Positions 53,606-62,904 of a DNA stretch of 64,000 nucleotides are shown piece after piece. The DNA lies in contig NZ_LGHL01000012.1 in NCBI RefSeq assembly GCF_001908205.1, positions 1 through 64,000 on the forward strand. Direction: 5' to 3'. Position numbers and translations under genes: made by a program. The notes under the pieces are model-generated. The model made no database searches, was not told the DNA's origin, and worked only from the letters and a program-made list of their open reading frames with translations. Source of the stretch: Bradyrhizobium sp. NAS80.1. GTDB lineage: Bacteria; Pseudomonadota; Alphaproteobacteria; Rhizobiales; Xanthobacteraceae. The first letter of the stretch is position 1, and every line of letters begins with the position of its first letter.

Positions 53606-54685
53606 ATGATGGCAAATTCGCCTGCTGATATTCTTGTTGAGTTGGAAGAAGCGGTCGCAGCGTGCCCGCCGGAGCGTTGCGCGCGCATCCTTTCCGGCAT
53701 GGTGCTCCTGCTCACTGGCAGCCGCGACCGGCCTCAGGAATTGCTGGCCAACGTGGTCGATGGCGTTCTGCTACGATTGACGGAACGGGTCGAGGCCAGC
53801 GCACTGGTTCAGCTCAGCACGGCGCTTGCCGAGCTCAAGGTGGCTCCGCCGGAGACATTGCGGCGCCTCGCTTCCCACGACGACCCCGACGTCGCATGCC
53901 CTCTCCTGCTCAAATCGCAGGCACTCGCCACATCTGATCTCGAGACAGTCGCGGCATCCCGTGGCGAGCGGCATCAACTCGCGATCTCCGGTCGCAGCGT
54001 CATCGAGCCGTCCGTGACCGAGGCCCTCATCAAGCGCGGCGGCCCGATCTGCCTGGCGCTGATCAAGAACCCGGGAACCAAATTCTCCGACGCGGCCTAC
54101 GCCGCGCTGGTCGCCAGGGCCGACCAGGACGGCGAGATCAAGAAGGCATTGGCACTCCGGCCCGGCACACCCGACCCGGTCGTGCGGAAGTTGCTCTCCG
54201 CCACGCCCGGCAAGCCCAACGCATCCTCCGCCCCGCCTGCACCGATTGCGCCCAAGCTGCCCTCCTCGGCCGCCTATGCGAGCGCAAGGCCGGAAATCGT
54301 CGCCCTCAGCCGCGTCGGCAAGCTCAACGACTCCACTGTGAACCGCTTCGCGATCCGCGGCGAGACCGCCAACCTGTTCACGGCGCTGTCCGTGCTCTCA
54401 GGAGCTCCGATCGAGATCGTCGAGCACGTCATGGTCGATGGCGATTGCGAGGGCCTGGTCATGGCGTGCCGCGCTTCGCGGCTGAACTGGTCGACCACGC
54501 TCGCGATCCTGAGCAATCGTAGCGGCGCGCGGCTCTCCTTTGCCGAGCGCGAGCGCGCCCAACACATCTTCGAGACGCTTCTTTTGTCGACCAGCCAATG
54601 GACGGTGCGCTGGGGGGAGATAGCTGCAGGCGCCGGCACAATCGATCCGGGACATCGCGGCGCAAGAATGGGGGTTAGCCGATGA
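53606..54685 (+). CDS. DUF2336 protein
   Basis: 359 residues. Helical repeat-like (HEAT-style) protein: LLTGSRDRPQELLANVVDGV, LRRLASHDDPDVACPLLLKS, GGPICLALIKNPGTKFSDAA and VEHVMVDGDCEGLVMACRA. DUF2336 is common in Alphaproteobacteria, often near motility or c-di-GMP genes. ATG 53606 with a second ATG at 53609. Overlaps the PilZ gene by four bases (ATGA), so they are cotranslated. Confidence 0.88.
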   Translation: MMANSPADILVELEEAVAACPPERCARILSGMVLLLTGSRDRPQELLANVVDGVLLRLTERVEASALVQLSTALAELKVAPPETLRRLASHDDPDVACPLLLKSQALATSDLETVAASRGERHQLAISGRSVIEPSVTEALIKRGGPICLALIKNPGTKFSDAAYAALVARADQDGEIKKALALRPGTPDPVVRKLLSATPGKPNASSAPPAPIAPKLPSSAAYASARPEIVALSRVGKLNDSTVNRFAIRGETANLFTALSVLSGAPIEIVEHVMVDGDCEGLVMACRASRLNWSTTLAILSNRSGARLSFAERERAQHIFETLLLSTSQWTVRWGEIAAGAGTIDPGHRGARMGVSR

Positions 54686-55011
54686 GATTTGACAGTCGCA
54701 AAACACTTCGCGTCCGGATGGACCACAGACAGCCGGTCAACCTGATGGGCTCGGACGGCACGTGGCGGCGCAGTTGCGTCCTGCTCGACGTGTCGCAGAC
54801 CGGCGCCAAGCTCGAGGTCGAGGGCTCGCTCGACGTGTTGCAAGCCAAGGAGTTCTTCATGCTGCTGTCGTCGACGGGGCTTGCCTACCGGCGCTGCGAA
54901 CTGGTGTGGATCGACGGCACCATGGCCGGCGTCCATTTCATCAACGCCGACGGCAAGAAGAAGGCAACGAGCGGACAGGCGGCTGCGCCGAAATCCGCTC
55001 GGGGCAAGTAG
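54682..55011 (+). CDS. PilZ domain protein
   Basis: 109 residues. The DVSQTGAKLEVEGSLDV segment provides the DxSxxG part of the PilZ motif; the RMDHRQPVNL start corresponds to RxxxR with reduced conservation. A single PilZ domain likely binds c-di-GMP and acts as an adaptor. Coupled to DUF2336 upstream and followed by an HD-GYP gene 49 bases later. Confidence 0.85.
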   Translation: MRFDSRKTLRVRMDHRQPVNLMGSDGTWRRSCVLLDVSQTGAKLEVEGSLDVLQAKEFFMLLSSTGLAYRRCELVWIDGTMAGVHFINADGKKKATSGQAAAPKSARGK

Positions 55012-55059
55012 ACTCATCCCACGCATTGAACTCCAGTACAGCAAAGTCCACTCCAGACC

Positions 55060-56181
55060 GTGCAGAACGTGCGAACCATACCCGGCCCCGTCAAAAGCGG
55101 CGGCGGCATCCGAGAGACGGAAGCGGTACGGCCATTCGTGCATGTGCTGGCCGACACGTCCGACAAGCTGGCGGGCGTCTGCTCGATCCTCGATGGTAAG
55201 TTCACCGTTGCGGGCGAGCGGCTCGACGCCGACGCCAAGCTGTCGCAGATGCCGTCCGCCATCGTCATCCGTGCGGAGCTGCGCGACGTCGACAACATTG
55301 CGGCCATCAAGAAGCGGGCCGGCAGCCTGGCGAGGGCAAAAAAGCGCATCTTCCTGCTCGAGCACACTTCTCACGTCGGCATTTCGCAGGCCTATGCGCT
55401 TGGTGCGACGCTCGTCCTCCCCGCGACCATCAACCGGATCAGGCTGCTGGCGGCGCTGGCCGATCCGGCCGACCCGGCGTCGGTATCGTCCACCGACACG
55501 CCGCAGCCGGACAACGCCGTCGAGACCGCAGCAACCGCGATCGCATCGATGTTCTCTTCAGTCACCCTCGGCCAGCCCCTCGACATTGACGGCACCAAGG
55601 AAGCCGGTCGCCAGATCGCCGACCGCATTACCCAGCACGGCCTGTCGGAGTGGCTCACGACGGTGCGTCGCCATCACGAAGGAACCTATCAGCATTGCCT
55701 GCTCGTGACCGGCGTCGCCATCGACTTCGGCCTCAGCCTCGGGGTCGGGCGGGCGGACCTGGAGCGCCTGTATACGGCTGCCATGTTCCACGACATCGGC
55801 AAGGCACAGATCCCGCTCGCCATCCTCGACAAGCCCGGCCGCCTCGATGCCGAGGAGCGCGCCATGATCGAGACGCATCCGGCGGCGGGCTACGACTTTC
55901 TGAAGGGCCACGACAAGATCTCGCCGGAGATCCTCGATACCGTGCGTCATCATCACGAATATCTCGACGGGAGCGGCTATCCGGATGCGCTCTGCGCCGA
56001 GAGCATCGGTGACGTCGTGCGAATTCTCACGATCTCGGACATCTTTGCCGCACTGATCGAGCATCGTCACTACAAGCCGACAATGCCGCGCGCGGAAGCC
56101 TACAATATTCTTTGCGGGATGAACGGCAAGCTGGAGAAGGCGCTCGTAACCTCGTTCAAGCAGGTCGCGTTAACGCGGTGA
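55060..56181 (+). CDS. HD-GYP domain c-di-GMP phosphodiesterase with pseudo-receiver N-terminus
   Basis: 373 residues from GTG 55060. The N-terminal about 25-145 resembles a degenerate response-regulator receiver (AIVIRAELRDVDNIAAIKKR, LEHTSHVGISQAYALGATLV). HD-GYP: HCLLVTGVAIDFGLSLGVG, FHDIGKAQIPLAIL (HD at 244-245) and HHHEYLDGSGYP (GYP at 306-308). Predicted to hydrolyse c-di-GMP. Forms a three-gene run with DUF2336 and PilZ. Confidence 0.9.
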   Translation: MQNVRTIPGPVKSGGGIRETEAVRPFVHVLADTSDKLAGVCSILDGKFTVAGERLDADAKLSQMPSAIVIRAELRDVDNIAAIKKRAGSLARAKKRIFLLEHTSHVGISQAYALGATLVLPATINRIRLLAALADPADPASVSSTDTPQPDNAVETAATAIASMFSSVTLGQPLDIDGTKEAGRQIADRITQHGLSEWLTTVRRHHEGTYQHCLLVTGVAIDFGLSLGVGRADLERLYTAAMFHDIGKAQIPLAILDKPGRLDAEERAMIETHPAAGYDFLKGHDKISPEILDTVRHHHEYLDGSGYPDALCAESIGDVVRILTISDIFAALIEHRHYKPTMPRAEAYNILCGMNGKLEKALVTSFKQVALTR

Positions 56182-56222
56182 GCGCCACAAACCGCGCCAG
56201 GAACGACGTCGCGAACACGGGC

Positions 56223-56426
56223 CTAGTGCGTGGTGCGATATTTGGCGCGATGCGGGATGGAGCGGCAGGCTAGTCCTTCCGCAAGCCGCTTCATGTCCTC
56301 GTGTCTGCCGCTGCGGATCAGCTTGCCGAACTCATCGGGTGTGAAGGGAAGACTCGGATCATCATCAATCGGGCGCCGCACTCGCGGACCGAAGAACCGT
56401 CGAACCAGGCTAGCCAGCCGCCGCAT
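56223..56426 (-). CDS. Small hypothetical protein
   Basis: 67 residues, MRRLASLVRRFFGPRVRRPI, then SLPFTPDEFGKLIRSGRHED. GAGGGAA lies upstream. Basic N-terminus, no signal. Unknown function; similar short proteins occur in Bradyrhizobium. Confidence 0.6.
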   Translation of the reverse strand: MRRLASLVRRFFGPRVRRPIDDDPSLPFTPDEFGKLIRSGRHEDMKRLAEGLACRSIPHRAKYRTTH

Positions 56427-56574
56427 GTCAATTCCCTCGCGCCAGCAACAAACCTTTTAGTCCGCATATTGTTCCTCCCGCACGATCGAGATTGCAAGAG
56501 GCCGCAAGGACCCCGCACCAAAAATTTCAGCGAGAGAATAATCTCCTCCTCGCCGCGTCATTCGGCCGATCGTG

Positions 56575-57252
56575 CTAATCGGCAAAGCCGACATAGCGTA
56601 CGAACTCCCCGTTGCCCTCGCGATCCGAGCGAACTGCATTCGCGGCAAAGTTGTCGTCGGGATATCCCATCGCGACACAGGTCATGATCACCTCGTCCTC
56701 CGGAATCCTGGCAACCTCGCGCACGATGTCGGAGCGCATGATGCCCTGCCCGTTGATCACCGAACCGAGACCGCGGTCCCAGGCCGCGAGTACGATGCCG
56801 TAGCAGAGCGCGCCGAGATCGAAATGGCAGACCGCGCCGGGATCGAGCACGCGGTCATAGGTCAGCACCAGCGAGACCGGCGCGTCGAATTGGCGGAAGC
56901 CGCGCAGCACCCAGTCCTGGCGCATCGGCTTGTCGTCGCGCGCGATTCCCATCGCACCGAACAGCTTCTTGGCAATGTCGACCTGCCGCGTGCGATGCAC
57001 GCCCTGATATTCGCCATGGCTGACGATGTCGCGCTTGACCTTGGCGCCGCCAACCATCTCTTCCATGTTGCGGCGGCGCACCTCTTCCAGTGGGCTGCCT
57101 GTGAGCACGTGGACATGCCAGGGCTGGGTGTTCATTGACGACGGCGCACGCTTCGCGCTTTCGATAATCGCCTCGATCACCGCGCGCGGCACCGGCTCGT
57201 TCCTGAAACCGCGCACGCTGCGGCGCGACTGGACCAGCGTTTCGAATTCCAC
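56575..57252 (-). CDS. Nitroreductase-family protein
   Basis: 225 residues from GTG 57252, with GGGAGG eight bases upstream, so the domain begins at once (EFETLVQSRRSVRGFRNEPV). ATG 57276 is an alternative. Nitroreductase signatures: RAPSSMNTQPWHVHVLTG, FDAPVSLVLTYDR and AAWDRGLGSVINGQGIMRSD. FMN-dependent reductase of nitro or quinone compounds with NAD(P)H. Confidence 0.87.
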   Translation of the reverse strand: MEFETLVQSRRSVRGFRNEPVPRAVIEAIIESAKRAPSSMNTQPWHVHVLTGSPLEEVRRRNMEEMVGGAKVKRDIVSHGEYQGVHRTRQVDIAKKLFGAMGIARDDKPMRQDWVLRGFRQFDAPVSLVLTYDRVLDPGAVCHFDLGALCYGIVLAAWDRGLGSVINGQGIMRSDIVREVARIPEDEVIMTCVAMGYPDDNFAANAVRSDREGNGEFVRYVGFAD

Positions 57253-57392
57253 CTCAAGACCTCCCTGCCCGTTCATCCCGCCGGCGTTGCGACAGACCGC
57301 CAATTGCCGACGCGGCGCGCGAAATCTATGCTAACGCTCAAGCAAGACCAAGAACCCCGTGTGGACCTGCCACACTCCGTGAGGACCTAACA

Positions 57393-58355
57393 ATGCCTGC
57401 GCCGCTCGATCCCGTCATCGCCCAGATCATTCCGCTGCTGCCGCTGCGCGATCCCACCACGATGACGCCACAGAGCGCCCGCGATTCCTTGCGCGCACTG
57501 GCTGCCGCGCGCGCGGCCGTGCCGCCGCCGCCCGTCGATGCGGTGCAGGATATCAAGGTGACAGGCGGTGCCGGCCCGCTCGACGCGCGGGTCTACCGCA
57601 TCGGCACCACGCCCGCACCGACCGTGGTGTTCTTCCACGGCGGCGGCTGGGTCGCGGGCGATCTCGAGACGCATGACCGCCAGGCGCGCAACCTCGCGAT
57701 CGAGACCGGCGCCGTCGTCATCTCCGTCGACTATCGACGCCCGCCTGAAACGAGCTTTCCCGGCGCCTTCGAGGACGCCTTTGCCGCAGCAAGCGACGTG
57801 TTCAACCGCGTCGCGGAATTTGGCGGCGATGCAAAACGCCTCGGCGTTGCCGGCGACAGCGCCGGCGGCAATCTCGCAGCCACCACCGCGATTGCCTGCC
57901 GCGATGCGGGCATCAAGCTCGCGGCCCAATTGCTGGTCTATCCCGTGACCGATGTCGTCGGCAGCTACGCCGATGCGCGTGAGAACGCGCGCTTTCCGTC
58001 ACGATCCGAGAATGCTGAAGGCTACTTCCTCTCCCGCGCCGTGATGGAATGGTTTTCCGGCCATTATCTCGCCGAGCCCAACCACGCCGCCGACTGGCGC
58101 GTCTCCCCGCTCCGCGCCACCTCGCTTGCCGGCGTCGCGCCGGCGATCGTGACCACCGCCTGGTTCGATCCACTGCGCGACGAGGGGGCGGCCTATGCGC
58201 GGGCGCTGGAGGCCGCCGGCGTCCGGGTCAAGCACCACGAGGGCGCGGGCCTGATCCATGGCTATTTCGGCCTCGGCGACGCCTCCGAGGTCGCGCGAGC
58301 CGAGGCGCAGCGCGCACGGGCCGACTTCAGAGCGTTGCTGGCGCAAGGGGCGTAG
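57393..58355 (+). CDS. Alpha/beta hydrolase, hormone-sensitive lipase-type esterase
   Basis: 320 residues (GAGGA upstream). Oxyanion motif VVFFHGGGWVAGDL near residue 75, nucleophile elbow GVAGDSAGGNLAA near 155, catalytic Asp in TAWFDPLRDEG and His in GAGLIHGYFG. Hydrolyses short-chain or aryl esters in the cytoplasm. Solo gene following the divergent nitroreductase. Confidence 0.92.
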   Translation: MPAPLDPVIAQIIPLLPLRDPTTMTPQSARDSLRALAAARAAVPPPPVDAVQDIKVTGGAGPLDARVYRIGTTPAPTVVFFHGGGWVAGDLETHDRQARNLAIETGAVVISVDYRRPPETSFPGAFEDAFAAASDVFNRVAEFGGDAKRLGVAGDSAGGNLAATTAIACRDAGIKLAAQLLVYPVTDVVGSYADARENARFPSRSENAEGYFLSRAVMEWFSGHYLAEPNHAADWRVSPLRATSLAGVAPAIVTTAWFDPLRDEGAAYARALEAAGVRVKHHEGAGLIHGYFGLGDASEVARAEAQRARADFRALLAQGA

Positions 58356-58481
58356 AGGGGCTTAGAGGGGCTGGACGGAAAAAAATCCGCGATGACGGCC
58401 AGAGCCGTCGTCGATCCTGCTTGATTGCGCCACGATTCGCGGCTCCAATCCGTGCGCCATCTTTGGTTTAGGGAGACACCC

Positions 58482-58730
58482 ATGATGAAACGGATTTTCC
58501 TCGCTGCGATCGTTGCCACCTTTGCAGCGGGCTCGGCCCTCGCGGAGGACACCTGCGAGAGCAAGGCGGTCGGCAAGGACGGCAAGCCGCTCGCAGGCGC
58601 AGCGAAGACCTCATTCCTGAAGAAGTGCAAGGCGGACGCCTGCGCGCCCAAGGCTGTCGGCTCCGACGGCAAGCCGCTCGCGGGCGCAGCCAAGAACAGC
58701 TTTATGAAGAAGTGCGAAGTCAGCGCCTGA
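58482..58730 (+). CDS. PsiF repeat exported protein
   Basis: 82 residues. Signal peptide MMKRIFLAAIVATFAAGSAL. Mature part is two PsiF repeats: KAVGKDGKPLAGAAKTSFLK then KAVGSDGKPLAGAAKNSFMK, each with conserved cysteines. AGGGAG before the start. The E. coli PsiF family is phosphate-starvation inducible with unknown role. Confidence 0.88.
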   Translation: MMKRIFLAAIVATFAAGSALAEDTCESKAVGKDGKPLAGAAKTSFLKKCKADACAPKAVGSDGKPLAGAAKNSFMKKCEVSA

Positions 58731-58773
58731 TCGCTGCTGGTTCGCCATTGCTTCACGGACGCTATCCAACTTC

Positions 58774-58885
58774 GTCATGCCCGGGCATAGCCGTCTTTAG
58801 GACGGCGTCGCTTCGCTCGCCTATGTCCCGGGCATCCGCCCATGTGTGTCCGTGTGGCATAGAACATGGATGGCCGGGACAAGTG
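58774..58885 (+). repeat. Dispersed palindromic repeat (GTCATGCCCGGGCAT type)
   Basis: GTCATGCCCGGGCATAG and TATGTCCCGGGCATCC followed by CATGGATGGCCGGGACAAG resemble the element at 60805-60891. The rest of the gap 58731-59174 shows AT-rich DNA and no gene. Confidence 0.65.
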
Positions 58886-59174
58886 TTTAGCCAGGCGACA
58901 TGGCCGACACCTGTTCGGACACATCACTGACAGGTTCGAAAACACGGACGTCGGCTTGCAAGGTCGGCGTCAAGCTGTCCGAATTAACCACCAATTCCGA
59001 TCCAATTTTAAATAGACAACAACGCTGCTTGTTAGCGTAAGCCGCGCAGATCAACGTGTAGCCATTGCCGTTTTCCGGACGTCGGCGGGACCGGGAAACT
59101 GATTTCGTAAAGTGTGATCGCGCTCGTTGCGATCGCTCGATTGGAAGTTACCTCTTCATTTGGAGCTTCTCGCC

Positions 59175-59513
59175 ATGATCGAACGTCGTGCAATGAAGCG
59201 CATACCGATCAACCGGGCGGCGCGGCTGTCGTTTGGTGAAATTCGTGGGACTCATCCATGCCTGGTGCGCGATATCAACGCCTTGGGCGCCTGCATTTCC
59301 ACGCCGTACTACATATTTGCCAAGGAGTTTGTCCTGTCGTTCGACGGCCATTCCGGATTTTTCATCTGCCGTGTCGTGTGGAGAAAGGAGACGCTTTGCG
59401 GGGTTTCCTTCGTCCTGCGTCGTCGCTCGCCGAAATTGGCGAACGATTCCGTCGCGCCCACAAATATGGTGCGACTTGATCGCCAGATTGTGCGCCGCGG
59501 CGGGCCTCTTTAG
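59175..59513 (+). CDS. PilZ domain protein
   Basis: 112 residues from ATG 59175. ERRAMKRIPINRAARLSFGE carries a charged RxxxR-like start; LVRDINALGACISTPY is the DxxxxG part; FFICRVVWRKETLCGVSFVL closes the barrel. A second stand-alone PilZ protein in the window. Likely c-di-GMP effector or degenerate binder. Confidence 0.8.
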   Translation: MIERRAMKRIPINRAARLSFGEIRGTHPCLVRDINALGACISTPYYIFAKEFVLSFDGHSGFFICRVVWRKETLCGVSFVLRRRSPKLANDSVAPTNMVRLDRQIVRRGGPL

Positions 59514-59659
59514 CTTGGAGTTGTCGGCCTAGCTCCGAGCGCCCAAACCGGACCATCCGAAAGCGTCGCCACCTAGACAGGAGGCCTCGACTGACAGATC
59601 ATGCAGTGCTGAGCGAACTGGGGCGCATCGACGAGGCTTTCTAGGAACCGGAGGTCGAG

Positions 59660-60751
59660 ATGTGGCAGCTTCGAGTGCGTGATCACGTAATGTCGACAAT
59701 GAGCGTGCTCTTCGTGCTGCTCATCAGTTTTGGAGTCGCGGACGCGAAGAGCCCCGGGTTGCCCAATGTCATGGTTCTGGCAACTGGCGGCACGATCGCC
59801 GGCACCGGATCGAGCAGCACCACCGTGGTCGGCTACACCGCAGCCACGGTGGGCATAGAGAACCTCTTGAACGCCGTCCCCGAACTGAAAACGGTGGCTA
59901 ACGTCAAGGGCGAGCAGGTTTTCCAGATCGCCAGCGAGAACATGAACAATGACTACTGGCTCAAGCTTGCAAAGCGCGTCAACGCTCTCCTCGCGCAGGA
60001 CGACGTGGATGGAATTGTGATCACGCACGGTACTGATACGATCGAGGAAACCGGCTATTTTTTGAACCTTGTCGTCAAGAGCAAGAAACCTGTCGTCATC
60101 GTCGGCGCGATGCGCCCGTCGACTGCGATCAGCGCGGATGGGCCGATCAACCTCTACAATGCCGTGATCCTCGCTGGCAGTGACGAGGCGGTCGGCAAGG
60201 GCGTGCTCGTTGCTCTCAACGATCAGATCAACGCGGCTCGCGAGGTAACCAAGACCAACACCTCGACAGCAGATACCTTCCGCACACCGGAACTCGGCTT
60301 TCTCGGCTATATGCAGGGAAACAAACCGTACTTCTATCGTCAATCGACGCGCCGGCACACGGTTGACTCCGAATTTGACGTTTCGGGTCTCGATGTCCTG
60401 CCGCAAGTCGATATTGTCTACGGCTACGCCAACATGAACCGGGTCGCGATCGACGCTTTTGTCACCGCCGGGGCCAAGGGGATCGTGCATGCTGGAGTGG
60501 GCGACGGCAGCCTGGCCCGACCCGCGGTTGAGCCGGCTCTCGACGAGGCCCACAAGAAGGGCGTCGTGATCGTTCGGAGCAGCCGTGTCGGCAACGGCAT
60601 CGTCGCGCGTAATGGCGAGGCCAAGGACGACGAACACGACTTCGTCGTCTCAGATACGCTTAACCCTCAAAAGGCGCGTATTTTGCTGATGCTGGCGCTG
60701 ACCAAGACGACCGATACCAAGGAGATCCAACGTATGTTCTACACTTATTAG
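59660..60751 (+). CDS. L-asparaginase (type II, exported)
   Basis: 363 residues from ATG 59660 (GGAGG six bases upstream). Signal-like N-terminus MSTMSVLFVLLISFGVADA. Active-site motifs VLATGGTIAG with catalytic Thr and IVITHGTDTIEETGYFLNLV with the Thr/Asp/Lys triad; the C-terminal domain contains GIVHAGVGDGSLA. Hydrolyses asparagine (and often glutamine) in the periplasm. Followed by a palindromic repeat. Confidence 0.92.
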   Translation: MWQLRVRDHVMSTMSVLFVLLISFGVADAKSPGLPNVMVLATGGTIAGTGSSSTTVVGYTAATVGIENLLNAVPELKTVANVKGEQVFQIASENMNNDYWLKLAKRVNALLAQDDVDGIVITHGTDTIEETGYFLNLVVKSKKPVVIVGAMRPSTAISADGPINLYNAVILAGSDEAVGKGVLVALNDQINAAREVTKTNTSTADTFRTPELGFLGYMQGNKPYFYRQSTRRHTVDSEFDVSGLDVLPQVDIVYGYANMNRVAIDAFVTAGAKGIVHAGVGDGSLARPAVEPALDEAHKKGVVIVRSSRVGNGIVARNGEAKDDEHDFVVSDTLNPQKARILLMLALTKTTDTKEIQRMFYTY

Positions 60752-60804
60752 ACCGCCCGAAGCGCGGTCGCGGTAGCGCTATTTCACATACGCTCTACAA
60801 TTTC

Positions 60805-60891
60805 GTCATGGCCGGGCCTGTCCCGGCCATCCACGGTCTTCGCCGTACGGAAAACAAGAACGTGGATGCCCGGGACAAGCCCGGGCATGAC
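60805..60891 (+). repeat. Dispersed palindromic repeat
   Basis: GTCATGGCCGGGCCTGTCCC at the left pairs with GGGACAAGCCCGGGCATGAC at the right. Inner arms GTCCCGGCCATCCACG and CGTGGATGCCCGGGAC also pair. Confidence 0.8.
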
Positions 60892-60906
60892 GGTGAGGAG
60901 GCAACT

Positions 60907-61782
60907 CTAGTCCCGCTTGAAACGGTAGTCGAAGGCATCGCCGAGCGGCTTGATCAGTCCGGCGGTCGGTGCCGGAAAGTGGATCGGCAGGATCAGCGTG
61001 TCAGTATCCGCAACAGAGGCGAAGAACTTGCGCCGCGAGACCGCCGACTGCTTCGGATCCCAATCCGGCTTGGCCGACCAGTCCGGCTCGCGGCACTGGA
61101 TCTGGTGATGCATGAGATCGCCAGCGACCACCGCGCGCTGGCCTTTTGAAAAGATGTTCACGCAGCAGTGGCAGGGGGAATGCCCGGGCGTCGGCGTCAG
61201 CGTGACCGTGTCGTCGAGCGCGTAATCATCGTCGACCAGGAGCGCTTGCCCGGCCTCGACGATGGGCAGGCAGTTGTCGCGGAAGACGGTGCCGGGCGGA
61301 TTGTTGCCCTTGGCGTGCTCCGCCTCCCACGCGGCGTACTCGCCCTTGTGGAATACGTACTTCGCGTTCGGAAACGTCGGCACCCAGCGGCCATCGCGTA
61401 ACGTCGTGTTCCAGCCGGTATGGTCGATGTGCAGATGCGTGCAGAAGACGTAGTCGATCTGGTCGAACCCGATGCCGAGCGCAAATAGCTCCTTGCGCCA
61501 GCGCTCCTTGCCAGGAAAGTCGAACGGCGGCGGATGGCCCTTGTCCTCGCCGGTGCAGGTATCGACCAGGATGGTGTAACGCGGCGTGCGCACCACAAAC
61601 GTCTGGTAGGTGATGACCATCATGCCGCGCGCGGCGTCGAACACCTCAGGCTCCATCGTCGGCAGATGGCGCTTGAACACGCCTTCATCATAGGCCGGGA
61701 AAAAGTCCTGCGGCCGCCGCCACGGTCCTTCCCGCTCGATCACCGCATCGATGGTGATGTCGCCGATCCTGAGCTGCTTCAT
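60907..61782 (-). CDS. Metallo-beta-lactamase fold hydrolase
   Basis: 291 residues (GGGAGCG before ATG 61782). Zinc motif CTHLHIDHTGWNT (HxHxDH), later TPGHSPCHCCVN and AVVAGDLMHHQIQCREPDWS. Belongs to the lactonase-like MBL group of quorum-quenching or general hydrolases; substrate unknown. No signal peptide. Confidence 0.9.
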   Translation of the reverse strand: MKQLRIGDITIDAVIEREGPWRRPQDFFPAYDEGVFKRHLPTMEPEVFDAARGMMVITYQTFVVRTPRYTILVDTCTGEDKGHPPPFDFPGKERWRKELFALGIGFDQIDYVFCTHLHIDHTGWNTTLRDGRWVPTFPNAKYVFHKGEYAAWEAEHAKGNNPPGTVFRDNCLPIVEAGQALLVDDDYALDDTVTLTPTPGHSPCHCCVNIFSKGQRAVVAGDLMHHQIQCREPDWSAKPDWDPKQSAVSRRKFFASVADTDTLILPIHFPAPTAGLIKPLGDAFDYRFKRD

Positions 61783-61920
61783 CGCCGTTTCGCTCCCTTT
61801 TTTGAGGGAGCGTAGCGGGCAGCATGGGGCCGTTCAAGCCGCGCAGCGCCTATGCGTGACCATTGCCGCAAATCAACCTCAAACACCACCGAGGGTGATC
61901 GTGAAAATGGGGGATGATGA

Positions 61921-62904
61921 GTGGGCCGGAAACTGACATTCACGGCGGCAGTCATGATTGCCGTCGCGGCGGGCGTCTACATCAACAACACCAGTCTTCT
62001 GGCGCTGCATCGCGACGGCAAGCCGGTGTTGCTCGCACATCGCGGCCTCGCGCAACGCTTCGATGAGCGCGATGTGAAGAACGACACCTGCACCGCCGCG
62101 CGAATGTTGCCGCCGGCGCACGACTATCTGGAGAACACGGTTCGCTCGATGCGCGCGAGCTTCGACGCCGGTGCCGATGTGGTCGAGCTTGATGTGCACC
62201 CGACCACGGACGGCGAATTCGCCGTATTCCACGACTGGACGCTCGACTGCCGCACCGACGGTCAAGGCATCACGCGCGAACAGAGCATGGCCAAACTGAA
62301 AATGCTCGACATCGGCTACGGCTACACAGCCGACGGCGGCAAGACATTCCCGTTTCGCGGCAAAGGCGTCGGGATGATGCCGGCGCTCTCCGAGGTCCTT
62401 GGCGTCTTCCCCGACCGGCGCCTCCTCATCAACGTGAAGAGCCGCGACGCGAAGGAGGGCGAGAAGCTCGCCGCCGTGCTGAACGCGCTGCCGTCCGGTC
62501 AACGACGGATGATCATGGTCTATGGCGGTGACGAGCCAATTGAGGTGGTCCGTCGCCTCACCCCGGACGTCCGCACGATCTCTCGCGCGGCAATCCGGAG
62601 CTGCCTGATCCGTTATATCGGCTATGGGTGGACCGGTCTGGTGCCGGCCGCCTGCCGTGACGCGATTGTGCTGGTGCCAATCAATGTCGCGCCCTGGCTA
62701 TGGGGTTGGCCCAACCGCTTCCTCGCTCGCATGGACGATGCCAACAGCGCGGTGTTCGTGCTCGGCCCCTACAACGGAGGCGAGTTCTCCACCGGCATCG
62801 ATACACCGGAGTTGTTCGCCCGGCTGCCGCAAGGCTATCCCGGCGGGGTCTGGACCAACGAAATCGAAGCAATCGCCGCAATCGCGGGCAAGAGCAAAGA
62901 CTAG
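61921..62904 (+). CDS. Glycerophosphodiester phosphodiesterase-like protein
   Basis: 327 residues from GTG 61921. Signal-anchor helix MGRKLTFTAAVMIAVAAGVY, then the GDPD TIM barrel: VLLAHRGLAQRFDERDVKND (catalytic HR), ADVVELDVHPTTDGEFAVFH with ELDVHPTTDG metal motif, and HDWTLDCRTDG. Hydrolyses glycerophosphodiesters to glycerol-3-phosphate. Its TAG (62902-62904) shares bases with the convergent ABC-F stop. Confidence 0.9.
   Translation: MGRKLTFTAAVMIAVAAGVYINNTSLLALHRDGKPVLLAHRGLAQRFDERDVKNDTCTAARMLPPAHDYLENTVRSMRASFDAGADVVELDVHPTTDGEFAVFHDWTLDCRTDGQGITREQSMAKLKMLDIGYGYTADGGKTFPFRGKGVGMMPALSEVLGVFPDRRLLINVKSRDAKEGEKLAAVLNALPSGQRRMIMVYGGDEPIEVVRRLTPDVRTISRAAIRSCLIRYIGYGWTGLVPAACRDAIVLVPINVAPWLWGWPNRFLARMDDANSAVFVLGPYNGGEFSTGIDTPELFARLPQGYPGGVWTNEIEAIAAIAGKSKD

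Noticed and set aside
54274..55374. 366-codon reverse frame
   Set aside because: Antisense to DUF2336, PilZ and HD-GYP genes; no domain.
58886..58980. Possible insertion-sequence end after the PsiF gene
   Set aside because: Repeats such as ACACCTGTTCGGACAC look IS-like, but no transposase or paired inverted repeat is present.
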